Below are positions 15,272-25,678 of a stretch of DNA of 64,000 bases, one piece after another. This DNA comes from Roseobacter sp. CCS2 (lineage in GTDB: Bacteria; Pseudomonadota; Alphaproteobacteria; Rhodobacterales; Rhodobacteraceae). The stretch lies in the NCBI RefSeq assembly GCF_000169435.1, contig NZ_AAYB01000005.1:62001-126000 (forward strand). Direction: 5' to 3'. Position numbers and translations under genes: made by a program. The notes beneath the pieces were generated by a model that was not told where the DNA came from, did not search any database, and was given only the letters and a program-made list of their open reading frames with translations. How positions within the stretch are numbered: position 1 is the first letter of the stretch; the number at the start of each line of letters is the position of its first letter.

Positions 15272-18200
15272 ATGACAACATATGACGAAACTTGGGTCGC
15301 TGCCGAGGAAGCCAAGCGTCAGTGGATGGCTGAAAACGGTCTTTATAAAGACGACGATGAACATGCCTCTTGTGGTGTGGGCCTAGTGGTGTCCATTGAT
15401 GGCACGCCATCGCGGGATGTTGTGGAAAAAGGCATCGATGCGCTGAAAGCCGTTTGGCACCGCGGTGCGGTTGATGCCGATGGCAAAACCGGCGATGGCG
15501 CGGGTATTCATGTGCAGATCCCGGTGCCTTTCTTTGAGGATCAGATCCGTCGTACCGGCCATGAACCCAAAGAAGGTGAACTGATCGCGGTTGGTCAGGT
15601 GTTCTTGCCGCGTACAGATTTCGGGGCGCAGGAACGTTGCCGAACTATTGTGGAAACCGAAGTGCTGCGCATGGGCCATTATATCTATGGTTGGCGTCAT
15701 GTTCCCGTCAACACCGAGGTATTGGGCGACAAAGCGAACGCCACCCGCCCCGAGATTGAGCAAATCCTGATCCGCTGCGAAAAGGATATGGATGAAGAAA
15801 AGTTCGAACGCGAACTTTATATCATTCGCCGCCGGATCGAGAAGGCAGCGACCGCCGCTGGTATCGTTGGCATGTATATGTGTTCGCTATCCTGCCGGTC
15901 GATTATCTACAAAGGTATGATGCTGGCTGAACAGGTGGCGGAATTCTACCCCGACCTGATGGATGTCCGCTTTGAAAGCGCCTTTGCGATCTATCACCAG
16001 CGCTATTCCACGAACACCTTTCCGCAATGGTCGCTGGCGCAGCCGTTCCGCATGTTGGCCCATAATGGTGAAATCAACACGTTGAAAGGCAACGTCAACT
16101 GGATGAAAAGCCATGAAATCCGCATGGCGTCAGGGGCGTTTGGCGATAAGGCCGAGGATATCAAACCGATCATTCCGTCGGGTGCGTCTGACAGTTCGGC
16201 CTTGGATTCCGTGTTTGAGGTTTTGGTTCGTGCAGGCCGCAATGCGCCCATGGCCAAAACCATGATGGTGCCAGAGGCATGGTCGCAGCAGGCCGTGGAA
16301 ATGCCCCAAGCGTGGCAGGATATGTATGGCTATTGCAATGCGGTGATGGAACCTTGGGATGGTCCCGCCGCTTTGGCGATGACCGATGGCCGTTGGGTCT
16401 GCGGTGGTTTGGACCGGAACGGTTTGCGCCCGCTGCGCTATGTTGTGACGGGTGATGGTCTGTTGGTCGCGGGGTCCGAGGTGGGCATGGTGCCGATTGA
16501 TGAAGGCACTGTCGTCGAAAAAGGCGCGCTTGGTCCGGGGCAAATGATTGCCGTGGATATGCAAGAGGGCCGCTTGTTTCATGATGAAGAATTGAAAGAC
16601 AAACTGGCCGCGGCCCAGCCGTTTGGTGAGTGGGTCAAAAAGGTTGTCGACCTTAACGACATCATGAGCGACGTGCCAGAAAAGGCGCTTTTTGAGGGTG
16701 ATGAGCTGCGCAAGCGCCAGATGGCCGCCGGTTACAGCATCGAAGAGCTGGAGCAGGTACTGGCCCCGATGGCCGAGGATGGCAAGGAAATGATCGCGTC
16801 GATGGGTGATGATACGCCCTCTGCTGTGCTGTCCAAAACCTATCGTCCGCTGTCGCATTTCTTTCGGCAGAACTTTTCCCAGGTGACGAACCCGCCGATT
16901 GATTCACTGCGCGAAAGCCGGGTGATGTCACTAAAAACGCGGTTCGGAAACCTGAAGAACGTGCTGGACGAAGACAGTTCACAAACCGAGATTTTGCAAC
17001 TGGCAAGCCCGTTTGTAGGCAATGCCGAGTTTGATGAAATGGTCAGCCACTTTGGTGACAACGTCGCCGTCATCGACTGTATCTTTGAACCCGGTTCCGG
17101 TGCGTTGAACGCAGGATTGAAGCGTATTCGTGCTGAGGCAGAGGATGCGGTGCGGTCCGGCGCAGGGCACATTGTGCTGACCGATCAGAACCAGTCGCCC
17201 TATCAGGTGCCGATGCCGATGATCCTTGCCACCTCTGCGGTGCATTCGGGGCTGACGGCGAAAGGCTTGCGCACCTTCTGTTCGATCAACGTGCGCGCCG
17301 CAGAATGCATTGACCCGCATTATTTCGCTGTGCTGATTGGCTGTGGTGCAACCACTGTGAATGCCTATCTGGCGCAGGATTCCATCGCGGACCGTCTGCG
17401 TCGCGGGCTGATTGATGGCACGCTGACCGATGCGATGACCCGCTATCGCGCGGCGATTGATGCGGGTCTGCTCAAGATCATGTCGAAGATGGGGATTTCG
17501 GTGCTGTCGTCCTATCGCGGTGGTCTGAACTTTGAAGCTGTCGGGTTAAGCCGTGCGATGGTGGCAGAATATTTCCCCGGTATGCACAGCCGTATTTCAG
17601 GGATTGGGACGAACGGTATTCAGACCAAGTTGGAAGAGGTCCATGCGAAAGGCTGGAAAGGTGGTTCTGACGTACTGCCGATTGGTGGTTTTTACAAAGC
17701 CCGCCGTTCTGGCGAAAAGCACGCTTGGGAAGCACAGACCATGCATATGATGCAGGCGGCGTGCAATAACGCGAGCTATGCGATGTGGCAGCAGTATTCC
17801 AAATCAATGCAGTCTAACCCGCCGATCCATTTGCGTGATCTTTTGGCGATTAAGCCATTGGGCACAGCGATCCCGATTGAGGAAGTTGAAAGCATCACCG
17901 CGATCCGTAAGCGGTTTGTAACGCCGGGTATGTCACTGGGCGCGCTGAGCCCAGAGGCGCATAAGACGCTGAACGTGGCCATGAACCGCATTGGTGCGAA
18001 ATCCGACAGTGGCGAAGGCGGCGAAGATCCCGCGCATTTCCACCCGGAACCCAATGGCGACAATCCATCTGCGAAGATCAAGCAGGTGGCGTCGGGTCGT
18101 TTTGGTGTGACTGCTGAGTATTTGAACGCTTGTGAAGAGCTTGAGATCAAGGTTGCCCAAGGTGCCAAGCCCGGTGAAGGTGGCCAATTGCCGGGAATGA

Positions 18201-19804
18201 AGGTCACTGACCTGATTGCCCGTCTGCGCCATTCGACCAAGGGTGTGACCCTGATTTCACCACCGCCGCACCACGATATTTACTCGATCGAGGATCTCGC
18301 GCAGCTGATCTATGACCTGAAACAGATCAATCCGCGCTGTAAGGTGACGGTTAAGCTGGTGTCGTCGTCCGGTGTCGGCACGATTGCCGCTGGTGTGGCC
18401 AAGGCCAAGGCCGATGTGATCCTGATTTCTGGGCACAATGGCGGGACCGGTGCATCGCCTGCCACGTCGATCAAATATGCAGGTTTGCCGTGGGAAATGG
18501 GCCTGACCGAAGCGCATCAGGTGCTGGCCATGAACAACCTGCGCGAACGGATTACGCTGCGCACCGATGGTGGCCTGCGCACAGGGCGCGACATTGTGAT
18601 GGCCGCGATGATGGGGGCCGAAGAATACGGGATTGGTACGGCTGCCCTGATCGCGATGGGTTGTATCATGGTCCGTCAATGCCAGTCGAACACATGCCCT
18701 GTGGGCGTGTGTACGCAGGATGAGGCATTGCGCGATAAGTTCACCGGCAACGCCGATAAGGTTGTGAACCTGATTACGTTCTATGCGACCGAAGTGCGTG
18801 AAATCCTCGCATCCATTGGGGCGCGCAGCTTGGATGATGTGATTGGCCGTGCTGATCTGCTGACCCAAGTGTCGCGCGGATCGGCGCATTTGGATGATCT
18901 GGACCTGAACCCGCTGCTGATCACCGTCGATGGTGCGAATAAGATTACTTATGATCGGTACAAGCCGCGCAATGCTGTCGATGACACGCTGGATGCGCAG
19001 ATTGTGAAGGACGCCGCGCGCTTCCTGAATGATGGTGAGAAGATGCAGCTGGATTATGCGGTGCAAAACACGTTGCGGACGATTGGCACGCGGACCTCTT
19101 CGCATATTGTCCAGCAGTTCGGGATGCGAAATGCGTTGCAGCCGGACCACCTGACAGTGAAACTGCGCGGCTCTGCCGGGCAATCGCTTGGGGCCTTTGC
19201 GGCACCGGGGCTAAAGCTGGAAGTGTCGGGTGATGCCAACGACTATGTCGGCAAGGGCCTGTCAGGCGGCACGATTGTTGTGCGTCCGCCGATGGTTAGC
19301 CCGCTAGTGGCGTCTGACAACACGATTATCGGCAACACGGTGCTTTATGGGGCGACCGATGGCTACCTCTTTGCCGCCGGTCGCGCGGGCGAGCGTTTTG
19401 CGGTGCGGAACTCTGGCGCGAAAGTGGTGATTGAGGGCTGCGGGACCAACGGGTGTGAATACATGACCGGTGGTGTTGCGGTGATCCTAGGGTCGATTGG
19501 GGCCAACTTTGGCGCCGGGATGACTGGGGGAATGGCGTATCTTTATGATCCTCAGGCGCAAGTGGCTGATCTGATCAATATGGAAACGCTGGTGACGAAC
19601 CCGGTGACGGTGGACCACTGGCACGCTCAGCTGAAAGGCCTGATTCAGCAGCATGCGCAAGAGACAGGCAGCCGCAAGGCAGCCGACATCTTGCAGCATT
19701 GGGACCTTGAGAAAGGGAACTTCGTGCAGGTCTGCCCGAAAGAGATGCTGGTGCATCTGCCCGCACCGTTGAGCATCGAAGATGCGGCGATCCCTGCGGA
19801 ATAA
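15272..19804 (+). CDS. gltB: Glutamate synthase (NADPH) large subunit
   Basis: A 1510-residue alpha subunit of GOGAT; it makes two glutamates from glutamine and 2-oxoglutarate. Order: short propeptide; Cys34 in HASCGVG, which becomes the N-terminal nucleophile of the glutaminase domain; central domain; FMN/synthase domain with GHNGGTGASP; 3Fe-4S cysteines in CQSNTCPVGVC; and the C-terminal beta-helix (GANFGAGMTGG). Full family length. ATG 15272 follows the Shine-Dalgarno AAAGGA; the upstream frame from 15194 overlaps the previous gene and adds a non-homologous tail. It works with GltD. Confidence 0.97.
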   Translation: MTTYDETWVAAEEAKRQWMAENGLYKDDDEHASCGVGLVVSIDGTPSRDVVEKGIDALKAVWHRGAVDADGKTGDGAGIHVQIPVPFFEDQIRRTGHEPKEGELIAVGQVFLPRTDFGAQERCRTIVETEVLRMGHYIYGWRHVPVNTEVLGDKANATRPEIEQILIRCEKDMDEEKFERELYIIRRRIEKAATAAGIVGMYMCSLSCRSIIYKGMMLAEQVAEFYPDLMDVRFESAFAIYHQRYSTNTFPQWSLAQPFRMLAHNGEINTLKGNVNWMKSHEIRMASGAFGDKAEDIKPIIPSGASDSSALDSVFEVLVRAGRNAPMAKTMMVPEAWSQQAVEMPQAWQDMYGYCNAVMEPWDGPAALAMTDGRWVCGGLDRNGLRPLRYVVTGDGLLVAGSEVGMVPIDEGTVVEKGALGPGQMIAVDMQEGRLFHDEELKDKLAAAQPFGEWVKKVVDLNDIMSDVPEKALFEGDELRKRQMAAGYSIEELEQVLAPMAEDGKEMIASMGDDTPSAVLSKTYRPLSHFFRQNFSQVTNPPIDSLRESRVMSLKTRFGNLKNVLDEDSSQTEILQLASPFVGNAEFDEMVSHFGDNVAVIDCIFEPGSGALNAGLKRIRAEAEDAVRSGAGHIVLTDQNQSPYQVPMPMILATSAVHSGLTAKGLRTFCSINVRAAECIDPHYFAVLIGCGATTVNAYLAQDSIADRLRRGLIDGTLTDAMTRYRAAIDAGLLKIMSKMGISVLSSYRGGLNFEAVGLSRAMVAEYFPGMHSRISGIGTNGIQTKLEEVHAKGWKGGSDVLPIGGFYKARRSGEKHAWEAQTMHMMQAACNNASYAMWQQYSKSMQSNPPIHLRDLLAIKPLGTAIPIEEVESITAIRKRFVTPGMSLGALSPEAHKTLNVAMNRIGAKSDSGEGGEDPAHFHPEPNGDNPSAKIKQVASGRFGVTAEYLNACEELEIKVAQGAKPGEGGQLPGMKVTDLIARLRHSTKGVTLISPPPHHDIYSIEDLAQLIYDLKQINPRCKVTVKLVSSSGVGTIAAGVAKAKADVILISGHNGGTGASPATSIKYAGLPWEMGLTEAHQVLAMNNLRERITLRTDGGLRTGRDIVMAAMMGAEEYGIGTAALIAMGCIMVRQCQSNTCPVGVCTQDEALRDKFTGNADKVVNLITFYATEVREILASIGARSLDDVIGRADLLTQVSRGSAHLDDLDLNPLLITVDGANKITYDRYKPRNAVDDTLDAQIVKDAARFLNDGEKMQLDYAVQNTLRTIGTRTSSHIVQQFGMRNALQPDHLTVKLRGSAGQSLGAFAAPGLKLEVSGDANDYVGKGLSGGTIVVRPPMVSPLVASDNTIIGNTVLYGATDGYLFAAGRAGERFAVRNSGAKVVIEGCGTNGCEYMTGGVAVILGSIGANFGAGMTGGMAYLYDPQAQVADLINMETLVTNPVTVDHWHAQLKGLIQQHAQETGSRKAADILQHWDLEKGNFVQVCPKEMLVHLPAPLSIEDAAIPAE

Positions 19805-19886
19805 ATGACACGCCCCTGCGCCAAAATACGCGCGGGGGTGGCTGGTCTTCTTGACCTGTTAACGGCTGCCGTGGCTTATAGATGCG

Positions 19887-20651
19887 ATGGCAGAAACGAG
19901 CACAGCAAAGAAGAAACCGGCGAAAAAGCCGGCACCTAAGAAGAGACCTGCGAAGAAGACCAAGAAACTCGGGCTAGTGGCGCGGGTGCGGCGGTTTTTT
20001 AGGCGGGTGGTTCTTTGGGGGGCGTTGGCCGTGTTTTCCTTTGCGCTGATGTGGACGCTGCTTTATGCGGTGATCAACCCGCCGACCACGCCTTACATGC
20101 GCGCCGAAGCGCATCGTCTGGTGAATGTGAAACAGGAATGGGTTGATATGGCAGATATCGCCCCGGTGATGGCCCGATCTGTTGTGGCGGCAGAGGACGC
20201 AAATTTCTGCCTGCATTGGGGGTTGGATGTAAATGCGATCCAGTCGGCGGTGGAACGGGGGCGCGGTGGTGCGTCGACCATTTCGCAACAGGTCGTGAAA
20301 AATGTGTTTTTATGGCATGGGCGCAGCTGGTCGCGCAAAGCGATTGAGGCGGTTTGGACGCCGTTGACAGAGGCGGTTTGGTCCAAGCGCCGGATTGTCG
20401 AAATTTACCTGAATGTTGCCGAATTTGATGAGGGCGTATTCGGTGTGCAGGCCGCAGCGCGGCACTATTTTGGGGTTGATGCGTCGAATTTATCGCCGAT
20501 CCAGTCTGCGCGGCTGGCGGCCATCCTGCCGTCACCCAAGAACCGATCGGCCAGTAACCCCAGCACGTTTACCCGCAACAGGGCCGCGTCAATCATGAGC
20601 GGGGCTGCGACGATAGCGGCGGACGGACGCGCGGATTGCTTTGAAAACTGA
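19887..20651 (+). CDS. mtgA: Monofunctional biosynthetic peptidoglycan transglycosylase
   Basis: A 254-residue GT51 enzyme that polymerises lipid II into glycan strands on the periplasmic face. A Lys/Pro/Ala-rich cytoplasmic N-terminus (about 1-33) precedes one membrane anchor (about 45-65). The GT51 motifs are present: AAEDANFCLHWGLD with catalytic Glu, GGASTISQQVVKN, and RIVEIYLNVAEF. No transpeptidase domain, so it is monofunctional. The repetitive KKPAKKPAPKK tail at the N-terminus is typical low-complexity sequence. It follows gltB by 82 nt. Confidence 0.95.
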   Translation: MAETSTAKKKPAKKPAPKKRPAKKTKKLGLVARVRRFFRRVVLWGALAVFSFALMWTLLYAVINPPTTPYMRAEAHRLVNVKQEWVDMADIAPVMARSVVAAEDANFCLHWGLDVNAIQSAVERGRGGASTISQQVVKNVFLWHGRSWSRKAIEAVWTPLTEAVWSKRRIVEIYLNVAEFDEGVFGVQAAARHYFGVDASNLSPIQSARLAAILPSPKNRSASNPSTFTRNRAASIMSGAATIAADGRADCFEN

Positions 20652-20715
20652 CCTGCCCATTGATCAGAGACGCGGCTTGCGGCATTGAAGGGGCAGTCCC
20701 TGAAGCGAGCCTGTC

Positions 20716-21381
20716 ATGAACACCCTGTACCATTATCCCCTGTCCCCGTTTTCCCGCAAAGTCCGTTTATGCCTTGGCGAAAAAAAGATCGAAGTGGGGT
20801 TGGTCGAGGAACGATATTGGGAAGAAGATCCGGATTTCCTGCGCCGCAACCCAGCAGGCAAGGTGCCGGTGTTAAAGATGGATGGGCGCACGTTGTCGGA
20901 TAGCGTGGCCATTTGCGAATATATCGAAGAGACACATCCAACGCCCGCCTTGCTGCCAAAAGCGCCTGATGCGCGCTGCGAAGTGCGCCGTTTGGTGGCC
21001 TGGTTTGACGATAAGTTTTATCATGAGGTCACCATCAATCTGACCGGTGAACGGGTATATCGCAAAGTCATGGGACGCGGATATCCCGACAGCACAAATG
21101 TCAAAGCGGGCGCAAAGGCGATTAAATATCACCTTGATTATATGGCGCGCCTGTTGGACGAGCGCCGTTGGCTGGCGGGTAACGACATGACGATGGCGGA
21201 TTTTGCGGCTGCGGCGCAATTATCCTGTCTGGATTATACCAGTGATGTGGATTGGAACCGGCATGAGGTGCTGAAAGATTGGTATGCCAAGATCAAATCC
21301 CGCCCGGCTTTTCGGTCGATTTTGGCCGATGAGGTGCCGGGGTTTCAGCCGGCGGCCCATTATGCAGATCTGGATTTTTAA
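20716..21381 (+). CDS. Glutathione S-transferase family protein
   Basis: A 221-residue soluble protein with a thioredoxin-like N-terminal GST domain (YHYPLSPFSRKVRLCLGEKK; the S/C site near residue 10 and GKVPVLKMDGRTLSDSVAICEYIE around 50-70) and an all-helical C-terminal domain (about 90-215). It probably conjugates glutathione to electrophiles or acts in redox protection; the substrate is unknown. The stop is followed directly by a GC-rich repeat that also overlaps the queG start. Confidence 0.9.
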   Translation: MNTLYHYPLSPFSRKVRLCLGEKKIEVGLVEERYWEEDPDFLRRNPAGKVPVLKMDGRTLSDSVAICEYIEETHPTPALLPKAPDARCEVRRLVAWFDDKFYHEVTINLTGERVYRKVMGRGYPDSTNVKAGAKAIKYHLDYMARLLDERRWLAGNDMTMADFAAAAQLSCLDYTSDVDWNRHEVLKDWYAKIKSRPAFRSILADEVPGFQPAAHYADLDF

Positions 21382-21382
21382 A

Positions 21383-21440
21383 GGGGGCCAGCCCCCCGTC
21401 GCTGCGCTCCTCCCCCCGAGGTATTTTCGAACATGAGAAG
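21383..21440 (+). repeat. Dispersed GC-rich intergenic repeat, copy 1
   Basis: Begins with a G-run/C-run hairpin just after the GST stop, then GTCGCTGCGCTCCTCC, CCCCGAGGTATTTT and GAACATGAGAAG. The same order with few changes recurs at 28998-29054 after petR. The hairpin could end upstream transcription, while the GAGG and ATG inside the repeat supply the queG start signals. Similar elements are common between genes in Rhodobacterales (general knowledge). Confidence 0.75.
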
Positions 21441-22470
21441 CTTGAAAGAGCAGCTTGTTGCGTTTGCGCAGGAGGCGGGTTTTGCATCTATGGGGGTATG
21501 TCGCCCTGATGCGGTGCCGGAATTACCTGCCCGGTTGCAAGCTTTTGTTGATGCGGGGATGCATGGGCAGATGGGCTGGATGGCCGAGCGGATGAATTGG
21601 CGCAGTGATCCGGCGGCATTATGGCCTGCGGCGCGGTCGGTTGTGATGTTGGCCGAGCCTTATACGCCTGACCATGATCCGTTGGCTGTACTGGAAGAAC
21701 CGGATCGGGCGGCGATCAGTGTTTATGCGCAAAACCGGGATTATCATGATGTAGTGAAGAAGCGTTTGAAGCGTGTAGGCCGGTGGTTGATTGAACAGGT
21801 TCCCAGCGCTGAGATTAAGGTGTTTGTGGATACCGCCCCGGTGATGGAAAAGCCGCTGGCGCAGGCCGCTGGCCTTGGGTGGCAGGGCAAACATACGAAT
21901 TTGCTGAGTCGTGATCTGGGCAATTGGTTTTTTTTGGGGGCGATTTTCACGACTGTTGATCTGGACCCTGATGCGGCTGAAGTCAGCCATTGCGGGTCTT
22001 GTACCGCGTGTTTGGATATTTGCCCGACGGCGGCGTTTCCTGCCCCTTACCAGTTGGATGCCCGCCGCTGTATTTCTTATCTGACCATTGAGCATAAAGG
22101 CCCTGTTGATGAAGAACTGCGCGCGCTGATGGGCAACCGGATTTACGGGTGCGATGATTGTCTGGCGATTTGTCCATGGAACAAGTTTGCCCATGAGGGC
22201 CGTGATGCAAAGCTGGCCGCGCGCGATGATTTGGTCGCACCCCCGTTGGATCGGTTAGCGGGGCTGGATGATGCGGCGTTTCGGGCGATGTTTTCTGGTT
22301 CACCGATCAAGCGGATTGGCCGGGACCGTTTTGTGCGCAATGTGGCTTATGCCATTGGGAATTCGGGTGAGGCTGCATTGATAGCATCTGTTTCACCTTT
22401 GGTTGATGATCCTGATCCTGCGGTGGCAGACGCGGCGCGCTGGGCTATCTTGAGGTTAAAGGAGACCTGA
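21433..22470 (+). CDS. queG: Epoxyqueuosine reductase
   Basis: A 345-residue cobalamin- and Fe-S-dependent enzyme that reduces epoxyqueuosine to queuosine in the wobble position of tRNAs for Tyr, His, Asp and Asn. Two ferredoxin-like cysteine sets are visible: [17 protein letters not shown] and [13 protein letters not shown], after the N-terminal DUF1730-type domain with the DYHD...KK region. A HEAT-like C-terminal tail ends the protein. The ATG and its Shine-Dalgarno lie inside the dispersed repeat, so the first codons come from repeat DNA. The next gene starts 2 nt after the stop. Confidence 0.95.
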   Translation: MRSLKEQLVAFAQEAGFASMGVCRPDAVPELPARLQAFVDAGMHGQMGWMAERMNWRSDPAALWPAARSVVMLAEPYTPDHDPLAVLEEPDRAAISVYAQNRDYHDVVKKRLKRVGRWLIEQVPSAEIKVFVDTAPVMEKPLAQAAGLGWQGKHTNLLSRDLGNWFFLGAIFTTVDLDPDAAEVSHCGSCTACLDICPTAAFPAPYQLDARRCISYLTIEHKGPVDEELRALMGNRIYGCDDCLAICPWNKFAHEGRDAKLAARDDLVAPPLDRLAGLDDAAFRAMFSGSPIKRIGRDRFVRNVAYAIGNSGEAALIASVSPLVDDPDPAVADAARWAILRLKET

Positions 22471-22472
22471 TC

Positions 22473-23621
22473 ATGATCCGTATTCTGACTTTGATGATGT
22501 TACCGTTGGCGGCCAATGCGCAGGTGGCACAGGGACGGGCCAACGCAGATTTTGCCCCTGCTTTTGCCGAACAGACCCGCGCGCCGGCCTTGCCAGAGAC
22601 CTCGATCTCGGTTGAGGTTCTTGCAGAAGGGTTAGATGGCCCTTGGGGGATTGCCCCGCTGGGCGGTGGTCAGTTTTTGGTGACTGAAAAGTCGGGTGAT
22701 CTGCGATTGATCAACCCTGATGGCAGTGTGAGCCGCCCTTTGTCTGGATTACCTGATGTCGCAGCGCAAGGTCAGGGTGGGTTGCTGGATGTGGCGGTAT
22801 CCCCCGGTTTTGCGCAGGATCGAACGATTTTTTGGACCTATTCCAAGTCTGTGCGTGGTGGTTTGGTGACCGCTGCGGCACGTGGGCAGTTGGCTGCGGA
22901 TGGAAGCGTGGGTGAGGTTGTTGATATCTTTGTGCAAGATAACCCTGCCCGCAATGGCCGTCACTTTGGCAGTCGGATTATTCCGATGGCGGATGGCACC
23001 GTTTGGATTACGACCGGCGATCGTGGCGCAGGTGATGGTGGCACATTGGTGCAGGACATCGACAGCACCCATGGCAAGGTTATTCGCATCAATGCGGATG
23101 GCACGGTGCCTGCCGATAACCCCTTTGTCGGTCGTGATGGGGACGATCAGATTTGGTCGCTTGGCCACCGTAATATGCAGGGCGCTGCGATTGGTCCCGG
23201 TGGGCTTTGGACGATTGAACATGGCCCGCGCGGGGGCGACGAGTTGAACCAACCGCAAGCCGGGCTGAACTATGGCTGGCCGGTGGTCAGTTATGGGATC
23301 AACTATCGTGGGTCAGATGTGGGCGAAGGCGACGCGCGTGGTGCTGGATTTGTAGAACCCGTTTACTATTGGGACCCCGTGATCGCACCCGGTGGCATGA
23401 TGTTTTACGATGGCCCCTATACTGATTGGCAAGGCGACTTATTGATCGCATCGCTGAACCCCGGTGGTTTGGTGCGTCTGAAAATGCAAGGGGGCCGTGT
23501 GATCGGAGAAGAGCGGATGCTGACTGATGTTGGCCGTATCCGAGACGTGGAGGTCCTGGATGACGGCGCTGTTTTGGTGCTGCTAGATGCAGGTGAAGTG
23601 CTGCGGGTGACGCCCGGTTAA
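22473..23621 (+). CDS. PQQ-dependent aldose/sorbosone-type sugar dehydrogenase
   Basis: A 382-residue periplasmic protein with signal peptide (MIRILTLMMLPLAANA) and a six-bladed propeller of the soluble glucose/sorbosone dehydrogenase family (YliI/Asd-like). Marks of the family: LAEGLDGPWGIAPL near residue 50, GDRGAGDGG, HRNMQGAAIGP and EHGPRGGDELN. It probably oxidises aldoses using PQQ, passing electrons to the respiratory chain. It has a good Shine-Dalgarno (GGAGA) and sits 2 nt after queG. The end overlaps the convergent desaturase gene by 4 nt. Confidence 0.9.
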   Translation: MIRILTLMMLPLAANAQVAQGRANADFAPAFAEQTRAPALPETSISVEVLAEGLDGPWGIAPLGGGQFLVTEKSGDLRLINPDGSVSRPLSGLPDVAAQGQGGLLDVAVSPGFAQDRTIFWTYSKSVRGGLVTAAARGQLAADGSVGEVVDIFVQDNPARNGRHFGSRIIPMADGTVWITTGDRGAGDGGTLVQDIDSTHGKVIRINADGTVPADNPFVGRDGDDQIWSLGHRNMQGAAIGPGGLWTIEHGPRGGDELNQPQAGLNYGWPVVSYGINYRGSDVGEGDARGAGFVEPVYYWDPVIAPGGMMFYDGPYTDWQGDLLIASLNPGGLVRLKMQGGRVIGEERMLTDVGRIRDVEVLDDGAVLVLLDAGEVLRVTPG

Positions 23622-24643
23622 GCGGCCAGTTTGCGCGCTGCGGCGAATGAGATCAGGCGCTTTGACTTTTCGTCCCACAGATCAAGGCTCGCGCATTTGA
23701 TGCTTTGCGCGATTGTCATGCGGCTGACCTCGACCAGTTCGTTGTGGTCGCGCAACACCTCTGTCAGCCGGTAGAATGGGATGCGGCTGTAAAGGTGATG
23801 AATGTGGTGAATACCGATATTCGCGGTGAACCAGCGCAGGATTGGCGGCAAGTCATAGTGTGAACTGCCGTGCAACGCGGCCTCGTGCAATTGCCAGTCT
23901 TCGTTTTGTTCCCAGTGGGTCGTTTCAAACTGGTGTTGCACATAGAACAGCCAAACACCAATGGACGCGGCGATGAGTGTTGTGGGCAGGAAGACAAGAA
24001 ACAATGCCTGAAAGCCGCCGAAATAGACAATTGTGCCAAGAATAGTGAGGATCGCGGCGTTCGTGCCCATCGCGCTGATCCAGTATTTACGCCCCTGTTT
24101 CATCAAGCCCAATGGCAGCCGGTTTTGCAGGAAAAACAGATATGTCGGGCCAAGGCCAAACATCACAAACGGATGTCGGTAGGCGCGATAAAGGAAGCGG
24201 CCGAATTTCGTGCGTTGGTGATATTCTTCAACCGTCAGCGTCATCACATCGCCGATACCGCGCTGATCAAGGTCACCCGCGTGACTGTGATGGATCGAAT
24301 GCGTGCGCCGCCACACGTCGTAGGGTGTAAGCGTAACAACGCCCAAGGCGCGCCCAACCCAATCGCTAACGTCGCGGTTGCCGTAAAACGACCCATGCCC
24401 GCAATCGTGTTGGATGCAGAAAAGCCGAAGCAGGAACAGACCGTTCGCTGCAGAGATCAGAAACGCCGCCAGATAGCTGTATTGTGCGACCCAACAGGCC
24501 AGCACCCAAAGCACCACAAAGGGGATCAAACTAACCGCAAGTTCAAAGCTGCTGCGGATGCTGCTTGGCTCACGATACTTTGCTAAAATCTGGACCCAGT
24601 CACGGGGGGTCATATTGGCGGGGGTCTGGTTTTTATCTTGCAT
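23618..24643 (-). CDS. Fatty acid desaturase
   Basis: A 341-residue integral-membrane di-iron desaturase. The three histidine boxes are present: HDCGH, HSIHHSH and HHIHH (near residues 80, 115 and 275), with four hydrophobic segments arranged as in the DesA/omega-type family. It introduces a double bond into acyl chains of membrane lipids; the position cannot be predicted here. It is divergent from the EamA permease gene. Confidence 0.93.
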   Translation of the reverse strand: MQDKNQTPANMTPRDWVQILAKYREPSSIRSSFELAVSLIPFVVLWVLACWVAQYSYLAAFLISAANGLFLLRLFCIQHDCGHGSFYGNRDVSDWVGRALGVVTLTPYDVWRRTHSIHHSHAGDLDQRGIGDVMTLTVEEYHQRTKFGRFLYRAYRHPFVMFGLGPTYLFFLQNRLPLGLMKQGRKYWISAMGTNAAILTILGTIVYFGGFQALFLVFLPTTLIAASIGVWLFYVQHQFETTHWEQNEDWQLHEAALHGSSHYDLPPILRWFTANIGIHHIHHLYSRIPFYRLTEVLRDHNELVEVSRMTIAQSIKCASLDLWDEKSKRLISFAAARKLAA

Positions 24644-24757
24644 ATACTGCTTCTTAGCCTGAGTTACTTTCGGATAACCTAACGGCAGGCTTTAGCAAGT
24701 GAAAAAGGCTTCATTGTGTTCACCTCGCGACATAGTGTGCCATTGAGAGGAAAGACC

Positions 24758-25678
24758 ATGCAGCCGCTTCGGGGCATCATTTTCAAGATTATGTCGGTCT
24801 GCATGTTCATGGGGATGGCCAGTCTGGTCAAAGCGGCATCTGTTGATGTGCCCCCCGGTCAGGCCGTGTTCTTTCGGTCGTTTTTTGCGCTGCCGATCAT
24901 TCTGGGGTGGCTGGCGATCCGGCATGAACTGCGTACCGGCTGGAAAACCAAAAACCCGATGGGCCATTTCTGGCGCGGGCTGGTGGGGACATCGGCGATG
25001 GGGCTGGGGTTTACCGGTCTGGGGCTGCTGCCCCTGCCAGAGGTCACAGCGATCGGATATGCCGCACCGCTTTTGGTGGTCGTGTTTGCGGCGATGTTCC
25101 TGAATGAAAATGTACGTGCCTTCCGTTTGTCTGCGGTCGCTTTGGGCATGGTGGGCGTGTTGATCGTATTGTCCCCGCGGCTGTCTGTTGGGGCATCGCT
25201 GAACACGTCAGAGACATTGGGCGCGGTTGTGGTGCTGATGGGTGCGGTGCTGGCGGCCTTGGCGCAGGTGTTTGTGCGCAAATTGGTCGCGACTGAAACG
25301 ACAGCGGCGATTGTGTTCTGGTTCACGATCACGTCGTCCGTCATGGCGCTGTTTACCCTGCCTTGGGGTTGGGTTGTGCCATCTTGGCAGGTCGCATTGA
25401 TGCTGATTATGGCGGGTTTGCTAGGTGGCGTTGGGCAGATATTGCTGACCTCCAGTTATCGGTATGCGGATGCGTCGCTGGTCGCACCTTTTGACTATAC
25501 ATCAATGATTTTGGCGCTGCTTATTGGGTATTTCATCTTTGATGAGGTGCCGACCGGCACGATGCTGATCGGCGCCGCGATCGTGATTGCCGCTGGCGTG
25601 TTGATTATCTGGCGCGAACGTGCGCTGGGCCTGCAACGCGCCCAACAGCGTAAAGCGACCGGAAATGTCGGCAACTAG
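24758..25678 (+). CDS. EamA/DMT-family permease
   Basis: A 306-residue inner-membrane transporter with ten hydrophobic segments and two EamA repeats (about 5-140 and 150-290), from the drug/metabolite transporter superfamily. The substrate is unknown; related proteins export amino acids or metabolites, or import S-adenosylmethionine. ATG 24758 has a strong Shine-Dalgarno (GAGAGGA); the frame from 24716 is longer but unsupported. It ends in a 4-nt convergent overlap with the next gene. Confidence 0.9.
   Translation: MQPLRGIIFKIMSVCMFMGMASLVKAASVDVPPGQAVFFRSFFALPIILGWLAIRHELRTGWKTKNPMGHFWRGLVGTSAMGLGFTGLGLLPLPEVTAIGYAAPLLVVVFAAMFLNENVRAFRLSAVALGMVGVLIVLSPRLSVGASLNTSETLGAVVVLMGAVLAALAQVFVRKLVATETTAAIVFWFTITSSVMALFTLPWGWVVPSWQVALMLIMAGLLGGVGQILLTSSYRYADASLVAPFDYTSMILALLIGYFIFDEVPTGTMLIGAAIVIAAGVLIIWRERALGLQRAQQRKATGNVGN

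Noticed and set aside
18257..19183. 308-codon minus-strand frame inside gltB
   Set aside because: Shadow of gltB codon usage; His/Arg/Gln-rich product with no family features.
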